Shown piece by piece: positions 45,601-60,600 of a stretch of 64,000 nucleotides of DNA. The notes below the pieces were generated by a model that was given only the letters and a program-made list of their open reading frames with translations, ran no database searches and was not told the origin of the DNA. The position numbers and the translations under genes are program-made. The DNA is from Clavelina lepadiformis. Taxonomy: Eukaryota > Chordata > Ascidiacea > Aplousobranchia > Clavelinidae. Location: contig NC_135248.1 of the NCBI RefSeq assembly GCF_947623445.1, positions 930,001 through 994,000 on the forward strand, given 5' to 3'. Position 1 is the first letter of the stretch. Every line of letters begins with the position of its first letter.

Positions 45601-48600
45601 TGCTTCTTCAGGTCTAATGACAGTTACAATAACATTTTGATATTGATGTTCTCGCTTACAAAGCAATTTCATTACCAATTATCTACATAGAAATCTCATA
45701 CTTGTCGTTTTCTTCTGTGTCATTTTCTTCTTCTTCATCAGTCTCCTCATCGTTGTCTATGACATCATCTGAAACAAATGTGACATCACAAATGGTGATT
45801 TGGCAGTTAAACCTCAGACTATAGAATCTCTGCCAAACCAATTCCTTTTAATTTAAACCCTTTTACCCTCGAGTCAAATTAACGTGGAACCACCATAAAA
45901 ACAACAACAAAATAACTTGTTATTCTGCAAAGGACAGCGGAAGGAGATTACTATCTATATTGCATGAGAGCAAGGATAAATTATCTTGGGTGAAGGTAGC
46001 AGCCAAGTTCAATGCGAAGGGTTTCAGACAACAACAGTGTGAGCAACCTCTGCAGATACCGGAGACAATATTTAAAGATGTGATTTAACGAAGCAGGAAT
46101 TGTGTCAAAATTTCTTTGACACTGTCAAGTATGACCTTGCAATGGTAAAAACCGAAACAGTGTCCTTGTCTGGGTAAGAGTCTCAAGTTTACATTTGTTG
46201 CTGTTTTATCAGTTTTAGACAAATCTACTTCCTTTGTCATATTATTAAATGACCCCATGCAGTCAAATTAAAATCATCCAACACAAATACTGTAAGTAAA
46301 TGATCCTACACTGGAAAAAGTAAAAATTACATGTATCCAGTTTTTGTTTAAAGGTTTGAGTTTAGCGACTGCTACTTTAAAGATTAACTGCCAATTTTTT
46401 GTTGTGGTTAGAAAAGTATTAATTTTAAGAACGTTGTAGCAATTGAAAAGACCATTTTGGTCTCCAAAACCAATACACTACATGTTTCACAATCATGGTA
46501 GTATTTCTGGGTTGCTGGAAATACAAACAGTTGTTTAAAAATGGATGTGAGAACAGGTTCATAATTATACGTAATGTTAACTGGACAGGTTTTAAGGTTT
46601 CGTTGGTTGGTTTGCATTTGCTTGTCGAACCTAAGCCGAAATTCTACCACGAAAAAGCTACAATCAATCAGCGTAAGTAAAACAAGTTAACAGGACACAT
46701 TTGCAGCAACATTCATCTCCAACTCCAAGTAAGTAAAATAACAAAAAATATTTTTGAAATATATCACTCACCAGCTGAAGCGGTTGAACACGTGGTGGCG
46801 CACTCTGACCCATCTTTTGACTTATCTGCTTGACCTTCTAGACTCATGATCTCACAAAGCTTGTCCTTTCCCTCCTTAAGCAAATCGATTGTAGTTAAAA
46901 TACATGAGAGCACAGTACAGCGATGTTAGAATGCATTACTGTGCTTATTACCTTAATGTACCAGTCAATTTCATCCCAATATCTGGTGCCCATATTTGAG
47001 AGCAAATTAACCGTGGTTATATCGAGCGAAGATAATGACGACAAAAAGATGAAACAGAGAGTGTAGGTTGCTATTGGTTCAAGACACGAATCGTCATGAA
47101 ATGATGTACTCCGCATGCTAAATGCATTAACTCTAGTTCATTTTATCAACACGCATGTGGGCTCGATGCAATACACCACAAGCCACTGCGCTACACTGGG
47201 AAGCTGCAGAATATCAAAGCATTGAAATCTTGCGCTTTTATGACAAAAAATGTCTTCTATTTGACGACACTCAACGAAATCACAGTAAAATATGACATCA
47301 CTGTTGTCATCACAATAACAACTCAATGAATAATATGACTATGAATGCATCTTGTCAAATCTAATGAAGTCTTTGTAAGAAAATCTGTTAAGCTAAAGAA
47401 ACTAGATCTCGTTAAACCAAACACAGCTGACAAGATTAATTATGTAACCTTCCTGCACCCTTCCAACCCACATCAGCGTGCCCTGTCTTCACACCAGCCC
47501 TACAATCACCTTACGAGCAGGAAGAAAAACAAACGTGATTGTGAGTCATAGTAAGCATTGTTTTACAATGATGACGTAATGGTACGTGCTGCAGCAGCCC
47601 AAGGAATTCAGCAACACGTAGGATCGTAACAAAACTCTCCTGGATGATTAACCGCCTATATCGTCTGAGAGATACCTCGACGCCCAAATAAACCAGCACA
47701 ACTTTATACTGGCTGATTTCCTTTATCTGAGCTCTATAGAAGGGAGTTCTAAGCTACAGTTTACACACGACAAGACATACTTAGACACATCCGTTGCAAG
47801 ACGCTCAAGAGTTCGCGCTAAACCCGGAAGTGTGACGTCAGAAACAAAGAGAAACGAGTTATGAGACGAGGAGTTCAACATTGCTGGAATATGTAGCGCG
47901 CTAAAGTACCCGCACATTACGACGGGGCTGATTTTACCAATCCATTATTGAGCCGGATTACAGCACGCAGTGTAAACGCAATTTCCTACAATACAACTTT
48001 AACAGAATCGGCGCCAACACGTACAGCGGTACCATAATGACTCGCATGTACCGTAATAAGAGCAAGGTTTTTCCAATCTCACTCGACATACAAACCTGCA
48101 CAGCAAGCACTTAAATCTGTATTAACTATTTTTACAATGAATTTCGTGGGTATTTTGCGGTCGTCACAGTTCGTTGTGGTAAAGTGGACTCAAAATAACT
48201 GGAACGACGTTTGAACGCAGCCGCTGATATTAACCTGCGAATGACAAAGCCTCTAGTTCAAGAAAAATGACAAATTTCAACTGAAATGGCCAAGAAACAC
48301 GCCGGTACTTAAGTGACCTTTATAGCTGGCATTGTTGGCATAATTTAGTTCAAGAACTGCTACAACAATCGTCGAGAACTAACCCCCAAATACCTTTAGA
48401 GTCAGATGTTGCCAAGCTAACATTTGATCAAGAAAAGTTATCTAGGTCATATGAGACCAACCAGCCACACCACCTCAGTGTAACTAACCGGCAAGCTGAC
48501 GTTCTCTGCTACCTCTGCCCATCTCTGCACTATTAAGCCCACATGACCCACGCGTTGATAGACGCGACTAATATTCAGATTACGACGGAATATATCCCTC

Positions 48601-51600
48601 CAAAACACAGCAATGCACTGTATCGCGGTTTCTGTCTCACTATTGCGCGCAAGCATTGTAAGTCTCGACTAAAAAACGAGCGAAACAGAATTTTGAATGC
48701 ATTCATCGCGCTTCCTGCTGGAAGCAAACCGGGCGAGTTGCATCATTGTGACGTCATGGCTCTTGATAGACAGATGCGGGAAGAACAATCGGCCTTGGAT
48801 AGAGGAGCTATTTATAAAAAATTGAGGGAAATCGCGTCCCGGTGACAAACCACAGCGTTAAGGGCGATGATGGAAAAACATGCGCTGATATGTAACTGAT
48901 GTTATTAAAATGCGATCTCACCAACAGCAGATATCCAGGCTATGATTGAATCGCATCCGTACACGACTGCATCGATATTCGCGGAGGTGCAGAAAATGCT
49001 GGAGTTTTACGTTAAAACTAAACGCGTTTTACCATAAAAATATAAAAAGTGTTCGTCTGACTCTGTACGCACGTGTTTTGCGCGAGTTGTTTCAACAAAG
49101 GTTAAAGGTTAAAGTGAAACAAACATTGCATTGAGATAAATTCGACAATCGCTGGGAATAACAACGAAAATGGGAGGAACAACCTCAGACTAAACATGTC
49201 GTTAATATTGTCGCACTGCACGTAACAATCACTTTGCAACAATCACAATATTGCCGACTTACGTTTGGAGCAGCATTCAACGTGGAATTATGTTGCGATA
49301 GTGTGCTGTGTGGCGCATACGTTGATTCTTTGCTCGCGGAAAATGAGAAGGAAATACGAGAAACTATCTAAGCGACTTATTTAGCCCAACCTTCGAAAAT
49401 ACGCGTGTATGAGGGTGCGGCCATTATCATATTCTGCAAAATACGGGGTTTTTGGATCAAAATGGTCTTTTAGATTCCTCCACCGGCCACTTAAAATGTC
49501 TACGTCATACTTATACTGTGCAATTGCAGCAGAAATTTAGGAGTTTGTTTTTAAAAGAGGCAACGTCTCAAAATTTCTTAGCGGTCGCCAAAATGAAACC
49601 TTAAAAAATGATCATAAACTTTCTAAATTCTGGACTCCCCACTCGACAAAACCTGAAAGCGACTCGATAGCGAAGAATATACCGCGATATATCGCGAACA
49701 ACCGCGTAAATTATTTCGTCATAAAGCGCACATCGTATTTCAATTAAACACCAGACAAAGTTGTCACCTTTTTCGATGTATTCTTTGATCTTGGTCTGGA
49801 AACTTGAAGACCCGTTGAGGGGTCAAGCTTCACCCCCTTCTTGAAGTCACACTTAAGGGGCTGGAAATTCTCCGGTCGTAAAAGCACGTTTGTGGGGTAA
49901 TTTGGGGGCGGGTAGGCGGGATTGAGTTGACCTGCTGCGAAGAAGGGGTAGTGTGGGGAGAAGGTGTTCTGCGTTTGGGGTAAAAAGCCCTGTTGGGTAA
50001 ATGGCGGTTGCGGTGGAGGCCCAAACAGATGGGGGGGTGGATAACGCTGAGGGGGCGACAATGACGCGAGAAACGTCCCCAGCTCGGGGCCACTAGGAGC
50101 TAAAATAAAACATCGTTCATGAAAATTTCCGATTATTGACGTACTTAGTTAGAGGTTAAGGAGTTAATGACCACAGTGATTGGTTAACGAGTTAATTGTG
50201 TTAACTATTACATCGTTAATGCTATTTAGTTAAAATACCACATATATCTATACTACATCTATATACTCTATGCTGTATCTATAGTTCTATACGTGTGTAG
50301 GTCGCGGCTCGAACTTGTTCATAAATATCCAGTACAAAATGTGACTAAAAAGCGAGTAAGCAAGACAGTTGTAATTATAATTGACATAAAAGTCAGTTCT
50401 GATGATATGATTCATCTTTCTGATTTCAATGTTAGTCCAATTAAATCGACTGGAATGAGGGATTGCTTAATTTAAGGAAAAAACCAATTAATTGACAAAT
50501 CCAACACAAGAACAAACTTGCCTGGTTTAGTCGAAGCCGCTTTGTTCTGCGAAGAATAATTTGAAGTATTTGTTGGTGTCAGCTTGAGCACATCTTTCAA
50601 CGCTTTCGACAGCTCTGCATTCTAAACAATTGAAACGACCATCACTTATGGCTGAAGTTAACGGTAACCAGATGGTCGGTATGGTAATTTTGAGTGGCAC
50701 CATACGCACCATAACCGGGGTTATATGGTCATCAATATTTGATAAGTTTGCGAGGTTGTTGAGTTTCTTGAACTAAAAATAACTCAAACCGAACGACTGA
50801 GAGAGCAGTTTAAAGAAATAAACATCATAACCATAGACATCATAACCCACCTTGTCACACACATCGGGTGCCTTCGGAGTGAACGAAGTTACAGCGACAC
50901 TGGCGGCGGTGGCCTCCGATGTCGCGTCGTGTCCTGGAGTTAAGCAAGAATAGATTTTGAAGAATTAAGTCTACGCTGAGCTCTTCATACAAAGACGTGT
51001 TATTTTCACGGCATGAGGTTGTCGTTTTAAGGAGAAATTCAAGATTTGACTTTATTTCAAATTTATCAAAAATTTATTTGGGAGATCGTGAAACATTGCT
51101 GAGTTCAAAACAAATAGAAAAACAAGCGAAGTTTTTCAAAATACAGTCAATCAAGCGATTTGCATTCGTCATTCATCAAGACTTACTCCTCCCCTGGTGG
51201 TGGTCATCTTTCTTCAAATCTGTGCCGGATTCAATCTTCTTTGGCCTAAACAACAAGTTCATGGAAAAAGCACTGAATCAGTTGAACGGGATTTGGGTTC
51301 CTCTGCAAGATGTCTAAAACCAAACCTGCTATCCTTAGTTGCAATCTTCCAAGAGGTCTTGTTATTTACAGGCGTTGCACGTTTCCCTTCCTCCCCGGAT
51401 AGTCGGGGCGCCAATTTCTTGACCCTCGATGACGGTTGCGATTTATCGACGTGAACCGTATGCACGTGAGAGCTTGACGGTCTTTGATGTCTATGTTGTT
51501 CCTGAGGCATTTCGCTGGTATTGGATTCGGGTATTTTCCCCTTTGCCGGATCTTTCTTAGAGAGGTTGGGTAGTGCTTTGGCGGCCTAAATATTTTGTAA

Positions 51601-54600
51601 CTGCGCGTAAATTTGAGTTGTAAAACTGTTAACCGAGTGTATACACGATTTCAAATAATGAACTATACACAATAACAACAATATTGTTCTCAAGTAACTT
51701 AACGCTGCAAACGCAGTGGCATAAATCAATATGACAGAAGCACATAAGCTGCGTATACCCGATCAAGAAATGTCAAATAATGAGGTCACTATCGGACCTG
51801 ACTTACATAGAATGCAGATACTTACATTGAAGCAAGTTAGTGAAATGAACGATCTAAAACCATTCAAAACCAACCTATTACTTACGTCACTCAAAGATAG
51901 CACAGATTTTGATGGCTGCTTGTCACGCTTCACCGATTGCTTCGCGAGGGTCACTTGTTGAGCTTTGTTGGTACGACTACTTTCAACATTTGGTGACGCT
52001 GATTTGTTGGATGTCTGTGAATCCCGACGATATGAATTATCTTTACCGGAGTCTCGAGCAAGGCTGAAACAATTAGCATCTTATAAAAAAGCTTGCCACG
52101 TTCTTGTCAATTTCTAGACACAATCGCTAATCTCGGTATCAAGTATCTATTGTCACATAGAAATCACATTTTTTTGGTTTGTGGCGTGGCGGATTGTTGG
52201 TTCTGGCGATGACGCGGTGAAGGAACGGAAGATGTGGGCTGCGAGTTGCTGCTGGAAAACTGAAAAAAAAATGTTCCCGAGGTTACACTTTAGATTAGAA
52301 TAACGGGCTTTCAGCGATGAGAACAAAGAAAAGAAAATAGAAACGTGCACAAGTCCCCCATCCCTTGAACATTTATTTGAAAAACTGAACCTCTCCAGGT
52401 TAATTTTCTCAGTTAAAGGTCGACATTGTAACTTGCAAGTGACATAAACTTGGACCTAACAAAACCATGCATCAATACTGAAGGTTGGCCGATGAAATAA
52501 ACGCTACTATTGGTCAAGAATAACAAAGGGTGGCTGACCTTTTTGGCCGGGGTGAAAGCTGAATGGGGCGACTGGGTAAATCTGCCGGGTCCAGCATTGT
52601 GTGGGGGCATTGGCGAGCGAGAACCCTGTTGGTGATAAAAATACTTTTGGTGATAACTTTTGGCGAGTTGTCGGATAACTTGATTACCATCAAATACACG
52701 AGTAAACTGTGATTGTGATTAAGTGTAAGATGTGTCGCTAAATACTAAGCATCGACAGATCACTTCCCGTTCAGAAGATAAAGAAATTTTTTTTATCCAA
52801 GTGGTCCATAAAATTGAGGGAGAATTAAAACGCAACTTCCCGCACAATCACTGCAACAGCCAGGATTGTAACCAGAAGAACTCTTTTGAAAATTTTACGA
52901 AATGTTTGTGTGGATCAAGGCTTCAACCAACCTCAGCGTGGTGAGGACGTACGACGGCGACGGGGCGGCTCATTCTCCTCGCAAGTCGATCTCCGAACGT
53001 CAAGTTGATGACGGCGCAGGCTGGGAGCTGGTAGCCCCGACGATCAGCACACTGCCCCCTAATGACAAACACGATAGTTATTTAGAGCGGGATCGGGGAC
53101 TTGTGGAAAAACTTAGAGTTGTCAAAATGTGTGAGCACCCTAATGTGAGTCCGCCGAGGAATTCGTCATCGAACACGACATCGATCAACATCTCCTGCTC
53201 CGAGCCCCCTTTTGAGTGGATCCCGATGATGGTGCCCCTGAACCCAAGGGGGACCGTGTACCCCATCCGTACGTTTACGACCCTGCAGGATTTAATGGGG
53301 GTGGGGGTTAAAAAATAGAAAACATATAAACATACACGCGAAATGATAGAACAATTATGAATGCGAGGAGAGTGACAAAGTATTTCAAATTGTCATCAAC
53401 CAGCGGAAAAGAGAATAACAACAAGATTGCCAAAGATGAAGACGACCAAAATAAACATGGAATTTAAAGGCAGAACAAACATCAGCATTTCATCGTATGG
53501 TGATCTTCAACATAAAGTCTCTCCAAAACATACATATTGTCTACAGTGGTTGGCTATTTGCGATGATAACTGAAAACAATTAAATAACAGCAACCTGTCC
53601 AGAAGCTGATGATTTGCTTTCTTGTCTGGTATCAGAGTGCCCTGTTGCGCCATCGGCCGGTACAATGACGATGGTTTGACAGTTAAGACAATGTTTCGTT
53701 CCTTTTCATGTGCTTTGTTCTGAATAACAGGTGTATATGAGGCGTGTTTGCAAAACAGAGCAGTGCAACGCGTGGTGACTTGATGCTATGGGTTGAGTAT
53801 TAACAACATTAGATATTCAAACTGTCCTTGTTAAAATTTGATAAATTCAAACCCATCCAAGCTTTCAGCCAATGCACCTCTTCAACTAAGTGGTAAAAGT
53901 GAACGAATATAATTATAATTTTCATCGATTTTTTTAAACGTCGATGAATTTGTCCTGGGATATTTTCACAGTTCACACTTACAATTTTTAAGCTCATATT
54001 TCAACCGAGCTGTTGCCATACCTTGACCGTAGCGATGGCTTCATCGATGGCGTTGATTGCCGGGGCTTCCAACACACTTGAACTCTCGTGAACTTTCCTT
54101 CCACCAAAACACGGCAACGATTTCAACCATTTTGAAAGTACTGACAGTTTCTCGGAACTATAGAAAACAGGAAAAAAAATTGAGTCAAAGTCGTAAAAGT
54201 GATTGCAATGAGGCCACAAAAGCAGGTGCAAACGTCTTGCAACTACTGGGTTTGTACAAATCAGCTCAACCCTAACAAAGTTAAAGTTTTTCAAAACCTA
54301 AATCCAACTACAATCTCGAATCCAGCTAAATTACATCTTATGGTGTTGAGACTGACTTAAAAGTTAAAAGTTCAAATTATTACGATCAGAAAATCGAAAC
54401 AAATAAAGATTATTTTGCGTCAAAACGAAAACATTCTTTGTCTCCCATAGAGATCTTACACATTTTCCGAGCCGAATAATTCCGCAGCATTGAGTTGTTC
54501 TTCGGACCTGTCCTGCAAGACTTCACCCAGGTAAGTGAAGACTTCTGGAAACCTGCGTATGTGATTGGTTCGTTGTGAACAATGGATATTATGATGTAAT

Positions 54601-57600
54601 AATAACGATGACTTATACACTTATCTCGATGACGCTTACAATTTCAAGTATTCCTTTATGATGTCACACAAAGCGTTGGAATACAACCAATTTCTCTCCT
54701 GTCTCATCGTGTATCCTGCGATTCCACAATTTTCCTTTGTGAATTTCAGGTTCAAGCCAACATTCCACTTCTTTGATGGAGGACTGGAAAGTAAATCAAT
54801 CTGCTTAATTACAGTTAACATTCGGCAGAATCTGTTTGTCGGCACAAAATGCAACAGATACGTCACCAAACACAACAAATTGTAAAAGTGATCAAACCAT
54901 ATCGATTTAATATAAAAATCAGACAAGTTCAGATCAAGTTCATCCAAGGTCAATTTGAGATATAACAGAACGTCATCGAAGCGAGGGATACTTACAAGAA
55001 GATGTATATGGAGCCTGTCATCCTTGAGAGCATGTATGAGGACAGACCAGTCAGTGTGGCTGCCCTCCAGCCTGGGTGATACATGGAGCGGTTCTGCATA
55101 GAAACAACATAATCAAGAAAAATGGCCGTAAAACTGCTTAAATTAGAAACAGCTTGAATCAGAAGGAAAAAGTTCAAAACTTTCATAAACGTCACTGATT
55201 TCAAAGTCTTGTGAAAATACTCAAATTATAATTAAAGTCAAGATTAAGAAAACTTTCTTTTGAGAAAGCCCATAAATACTAAAATTGTATCAAAATTTAA
55301 TTTATTTCTGCTGCATCTATCATTTCGCCAAAGTTTGACGACATAAAATTCACAAAATATCTCTCAAAATGATCCAACAAAGGTTCAGTTCCTCACATTC
55401 CTCCTGGTTACGACCTGTTCCAGGTTTGGTTCCTCGGGGATCATCAATCTGACCACAGTCACTCCGTCTCGTGCCTCTATCACCTTCATAGAAATATCAT
55501 ATCACGCAATCATATTAGACGGCACATTCAGTTTAATTCGAAAATACTTGCCATAGATATCATAATCACAAACCTTTCCTAGGCAACCATAGTGGGGAAT
55601 CCCCAGGTTGAACACTTCGGCGTCCTTGGGGTAGAGTTCATTAAGGGAATTGATTTGTTCAAATGTGGGTCCACGTACTGATATGTTCTGTAGAAATGTG
55701 AAAACATGGTTTGTTTGTAAGTTAACTGATGGTTGTTGGTTAAACCATTGTAACCATTAAATAAAAAATTAAACCATGGAAGTGAAATATTCAAGAATGA
55801 CAATGGTGACTGGTCTTTCACCTTCACTGTGACTTGAATGGGAAATGGCTGAGCAAAGGTGGACCACTGTTTCTCCAGGGTAATCTCCCCTTTCTTGCCG
55901 TAGATATATTTCCGTCCCAACAGAACTTGCGCGTAGAGGAGAGTTGTCGTCTCCCCGATGTTTATTCCTTGACGATTGAGACAACTGCGACAACACATCC
56001 AATTATTCGTTTTATATTAACAATTTGAAAATTTCAACAATGCCAGAATGTTTTGTCATAGATAGAGTGAAAGTGCGCTAAGAACGGCAAATTTCAACCA
56101 TAAATGTCAGGAGAATGCATGGGCATGGTTCAGCTTTAGGTTAGGTTAGGTTCAAGTTTGTGGATGATTAGTTTCAAATTTACTTTTGAGAGAGAAACCA
56201 GATGAACGTACACTAATCATTTGTGAAATATGTCATATCATCGAGTAACAACTGTGAGATTTTTATTGTTCGTATGATATCGAGCAGCAAATCAAAACCT
56301 TTTAATCGTTTAAGATGGGCTTGTGGGCATAATTACTTATTATTATTATTAATAAATTAATTATCATTCTGTTAATAACTAATGTTAATTACTACACTGA
56401 CATGACCATTGCATATAACCGAGTTCACTGATACCACGATATCGGATTTGCTCAACAACTCAACTTTCCCAACATGCAAAGTCATAGATATCTTAAACAA
56501 GTTTCCCAACGTATAAAACTCACCTCTCATAAGCAGCCTGGACATGTGCGTAATACTCGTCCGTCTCCACTCGATTTAGATCCTTCCTCGCGAGGTTCCT
56601 CTTCGATCCTTGACTCCCTGACACCTCCTCGTGAAGAAGATACTGAAAAAGACGATTCCAGTCGATCAAGTATCAAATACAATAAATAGAGGTATTATAA
56701 TTTTTTAACTGAGACGGTCTTATTTAAATACGACACGACCGACATTGAATTGCACAAACTTTCTAGAATTGGGACATTCCCATTGCATATATATTGGGGG
56801 TTTACAACTAAAATCACCCAGGAAAATAGGGTTAAACATTAAACAGCCATATGTCGGTGGGTCGTCGTTTGAATTAAGTCAAAAATATTTGCAGCCATGG
56901 GGTAAAACCGCGTTTCAATTCTGAAAATGCCTCACCTTAACGTTGCCATCGGACACGGAAACTACTTTAGCTTCTTCCATGTGGGGCCAGTTAACATAGA
57001 TCGACTTTCCAAGTAGCCTGTGGCCCATATCTGATAACGTCTACACAAGGTAAATCATTTTGTTGTTACTATATTTTCAAGTCAAATCAGCACTGGAATT
57101 ACTCTAGCATCAACATAAACTATTTGGTCTATGGTGTTCAGTCAACATTGCGTAGGTTAACATTAATATGGAGTCTGACAATGACAAAAATGATGTTAAC
57201 AATGTCATAACAAAAACTGAATTGAAGAGTGATAAAAGAAAGTGGAAAAGCATCGCTACTAACAACTCACTTCATTCGTGCGCTGGACGACTTGAAAACT
57301 TTTGTTCGTTTCATCGCTTGCATCAACTTCTTCACAGGAGACGATGCTCAAGATCATGTTTTCGTTCCTGCTGGGAGCTTGAAACACTCGGACCCCTTGC
57401 TTTCTGAGACGGGCTCTGTGACGTCACAAAGGAATGTTTCAATTTAAATAAAAATATGCGTAACTATACCAAGAGAAATTTCAATGCAGAAATAAAGGCA
57501 AAAATATATTTTTCACCACTTTAGCAAAACCATTTAAAGCAACTTTTAATTTGTTTTCTTAGTTTAATAGCAAATCAAACAACAGGTAAATCCAAGAATA

Positions 57601-60600
57601 ACTATTATGAAGAGAATAGACTTTCCGCAACCTCATCAACATAAAAACTAAAAATTTATGAAAATACCTAAACACAATAAAACGTTTAAAAAACTTTATA
57701 AGAAAAACACGCGGGGTGGCAAAGTTAATATAACAAAGATATGTGAGATCTGCACCTGTGTGGGATGTGGTAGAGTGTAGGGAAGCCCTGGTGGTAGACA
57801 GAGAGCTGACACCCCGGTAGTAAGCCTTTTACATAAGCTCCGTAATCCTTCTTTGTCCAACTATTCGCCAGGATCGTCTTTAAACTAGAAACGCCACATG
57901 GTGGTGTGGTTTTAAGTTAAGTTGGTAAATTTACTGCAACTCAAAAAACTGACTGACACTTCACACAAAGGCAGCATAGCACGACAATAATTCATGCAAT
58001 AATTTTATGATACCAGTATTGTTATTACCAGCAGATATTTTGTTTCAACAGAATACAAACACACAATGCACCAAAACTAGCAAATTAACGTCTCAAAACC
58101 CCGGTAACCAGATTTGCATTTTTGACAAAATTGTTTCCAAAGAACCCAAATCCAAACAACAATGATTCATATCTTACCAGGCCGTGCACCTCTCGATATC
58201 GGGGAATACCCCAGACAGAGAAGATTTTAAATAGTGAGGAGTGTTGACGTCGTGGGTGTAGAGCTGACATGGCCCATGCTTGTTCCGGCCTCTCTCCCTG
58301 ATTGACAGCTTGCCCTGCAAAGGCTCCATGGCGTCGAGTAGTCGCTTCTGTTCATAATATAAGATGTCTGTGTCAGTTATTAAGCACACGCCAAGCAAAA
58401 TAAACACAAGAGATAACTATCGGGAGTTTTTTGCACATTTGCCAAATCCTGATGAATTAGTGAACTAATTTTGCTTCAATAGAATTGGACTTTAAATGAT
58501 CATGAACGTAGACAACAAGATATTCCGCGGTAATTTGAGTAGTGCTGCATCATACAATACCTGACCAAGCCTTGGAGATATGCGGATTGTCTCCTAAACC
58601 AAGTACTTAAACTTGGATTTTATTCAGCGCTTTGATATTCGAAAGCAATGTATTGCACAAAAATGTCCCTACTACTGGTGACTACTACAAGGGCCAACAA
58701 GACAATGATATTTTCTATTAACCAACCAGTAACTCTATTAACTAGTGGTAACTTACTTCATCAATGAATGGGATGAGCACTACGGCTTCCCATTCTTGTT
58801 GTTTGCCGTTTAAGTCTGTCGAGAACTTCGTGGGAAAGAAATCTCCTATCTCAGAATTTTCGTCCATTAATTTCTGAATTTGAGAGTTAGATTGGAGATT
58901 CATTGATTGAAAAAACTCAATTTTAATTAAACTAAATTGGCATTGACATAAAGTGTAAAATTTCAAAAACCACATTTTTCAAAACAAGCACACTTCTCTG
59001 CAATAATGAAAGTGGCACTGATGGGCCGCTGAAACTCACCCAATATACTTCAGGAATGCAATCTTGGCTGGCGGCTGGTAGGACAGCAAGCAGTTGCTGG
59101 AATGGGAGAAAAGGTTTGTTCATCTTGAACTTGAGTTTCATCGAATCGACCTTGCACAGATCAGACATGTACGGGGAATAGTGATAAGGGTAGTACCTGG
59201 GTGGAAAGAATTGGGTCAATTTAAGTCAATGTCAGATTCGGAGCGAAACATAGCGAAAGATGTAAAATAAGTGCAATAAATCATGCAGTTATAACTGTAT
59301 TTGAAGACATCCCATTAAACGCTTACCATATTTGATAGTTTTTGCTTTTTCTTTCATTGCAGTGGTTTTTGCATTTTTCCTATAGCATTCTTTGATTTTT
59401 ATATGGCCGCAAAATATCAAGATAATTGCAAAGGGTCCACCAGGCAAAATTTTTAGAAAAGTTTGGGAACCGGTGGCTTATGGTCAAATTTTGGTAATAA
59501 CGAGAATGCAATGAACTAGCATCAAACCTCAGTTCACACGTAACTGAGAGATCCTCATTTGAATAGACGCAAAGTTTCAATATAGGAATAAATTCAACTT
59601 ACCAGCTCCAAGACTGGACACCGTTGTAATAATAATGACAGATCCACTGAATACCGAGGATGTACTCGTATGCGATTCGCTCAATTTGGGCGGTATTTGC
59701 CTGTTAAAGTGCGCAAGAAATTTAAATATCTATCTTACACATACCGAATTACACAAGACGAATTGTGAGATGTAAAAAGCAACTGAAGTGAACTTTCTTA
59801 AGCTTTATTTCTAACTTATGCTGCCAATACATGACGAAATCATCCTCTACTTTACATAATTTCTAGCCAGTACCAGAGCCAGCTAAGCAGCACGGTAGTA
59901 GGTTAAGCTTGGAGTGATCACGTCGCAACAATCCAACATGACGTAAAACCATTTTAAAAAATAGATTCTTTATGGGCAATTTAATAAAAAAAAATTTTTT
60001 AAATAAAATTTGGCCATACCGTGAGATCAAACTTTTCATTATAATACGCCCTCTTGTGGAGATGGAACTCCTGTTTGAAAAGGTCATCTTTCCCGTTGTC
60101 GTCGTCTCCATCTTCATCATCATCGATGCTTTCGCTGTCGTCTGACACAACTCCTTGCTTCTTCGCAAGATCTGACGAAAAAGCTTTAACATTTATGGGA
60201 GTGATCCAGGAAGAAAAGAGAAGATCTTGCGCTAGTTTATCCCATTGTTTATTTATTTATTATTTTATCATTATTTTTCATGTCACCATGCGTCGCAAGG
60301 CCTAAGGTCAATGCTGGAATTCAACTGAGAGATGCTTTGAACATCAAATTTCAAAATGAATTTATTTTAACTAACATGATGTTGCGATAATTTAGGCTTG
60401 GTTTATTAGTTAATCAAGCAATTTTGAAAACCTAACAATAAAGAATCAAGATCTTAGAAGATTGGATCTTAGATTCTGTTTTAATAAAGCTTCAGTTACT
60501 TTTGATTTTACATCTGAGTTCCAAGGTCAAGACAGTTATCATCAAAAGTCATAATAGCAGCCAGTCAAGGAATGGTGATAATTGCTCTCTACGTTTGCAA

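Noticed and set aside
47790..47830. Mini-exon on the minus strand reading [12 protein letters not shown] in the large XRN1 intron
   Set aside because: It looks faintly like the segment before the dsRBD-like part, but its length does not keep phase between the two flanking phase-0 exons.
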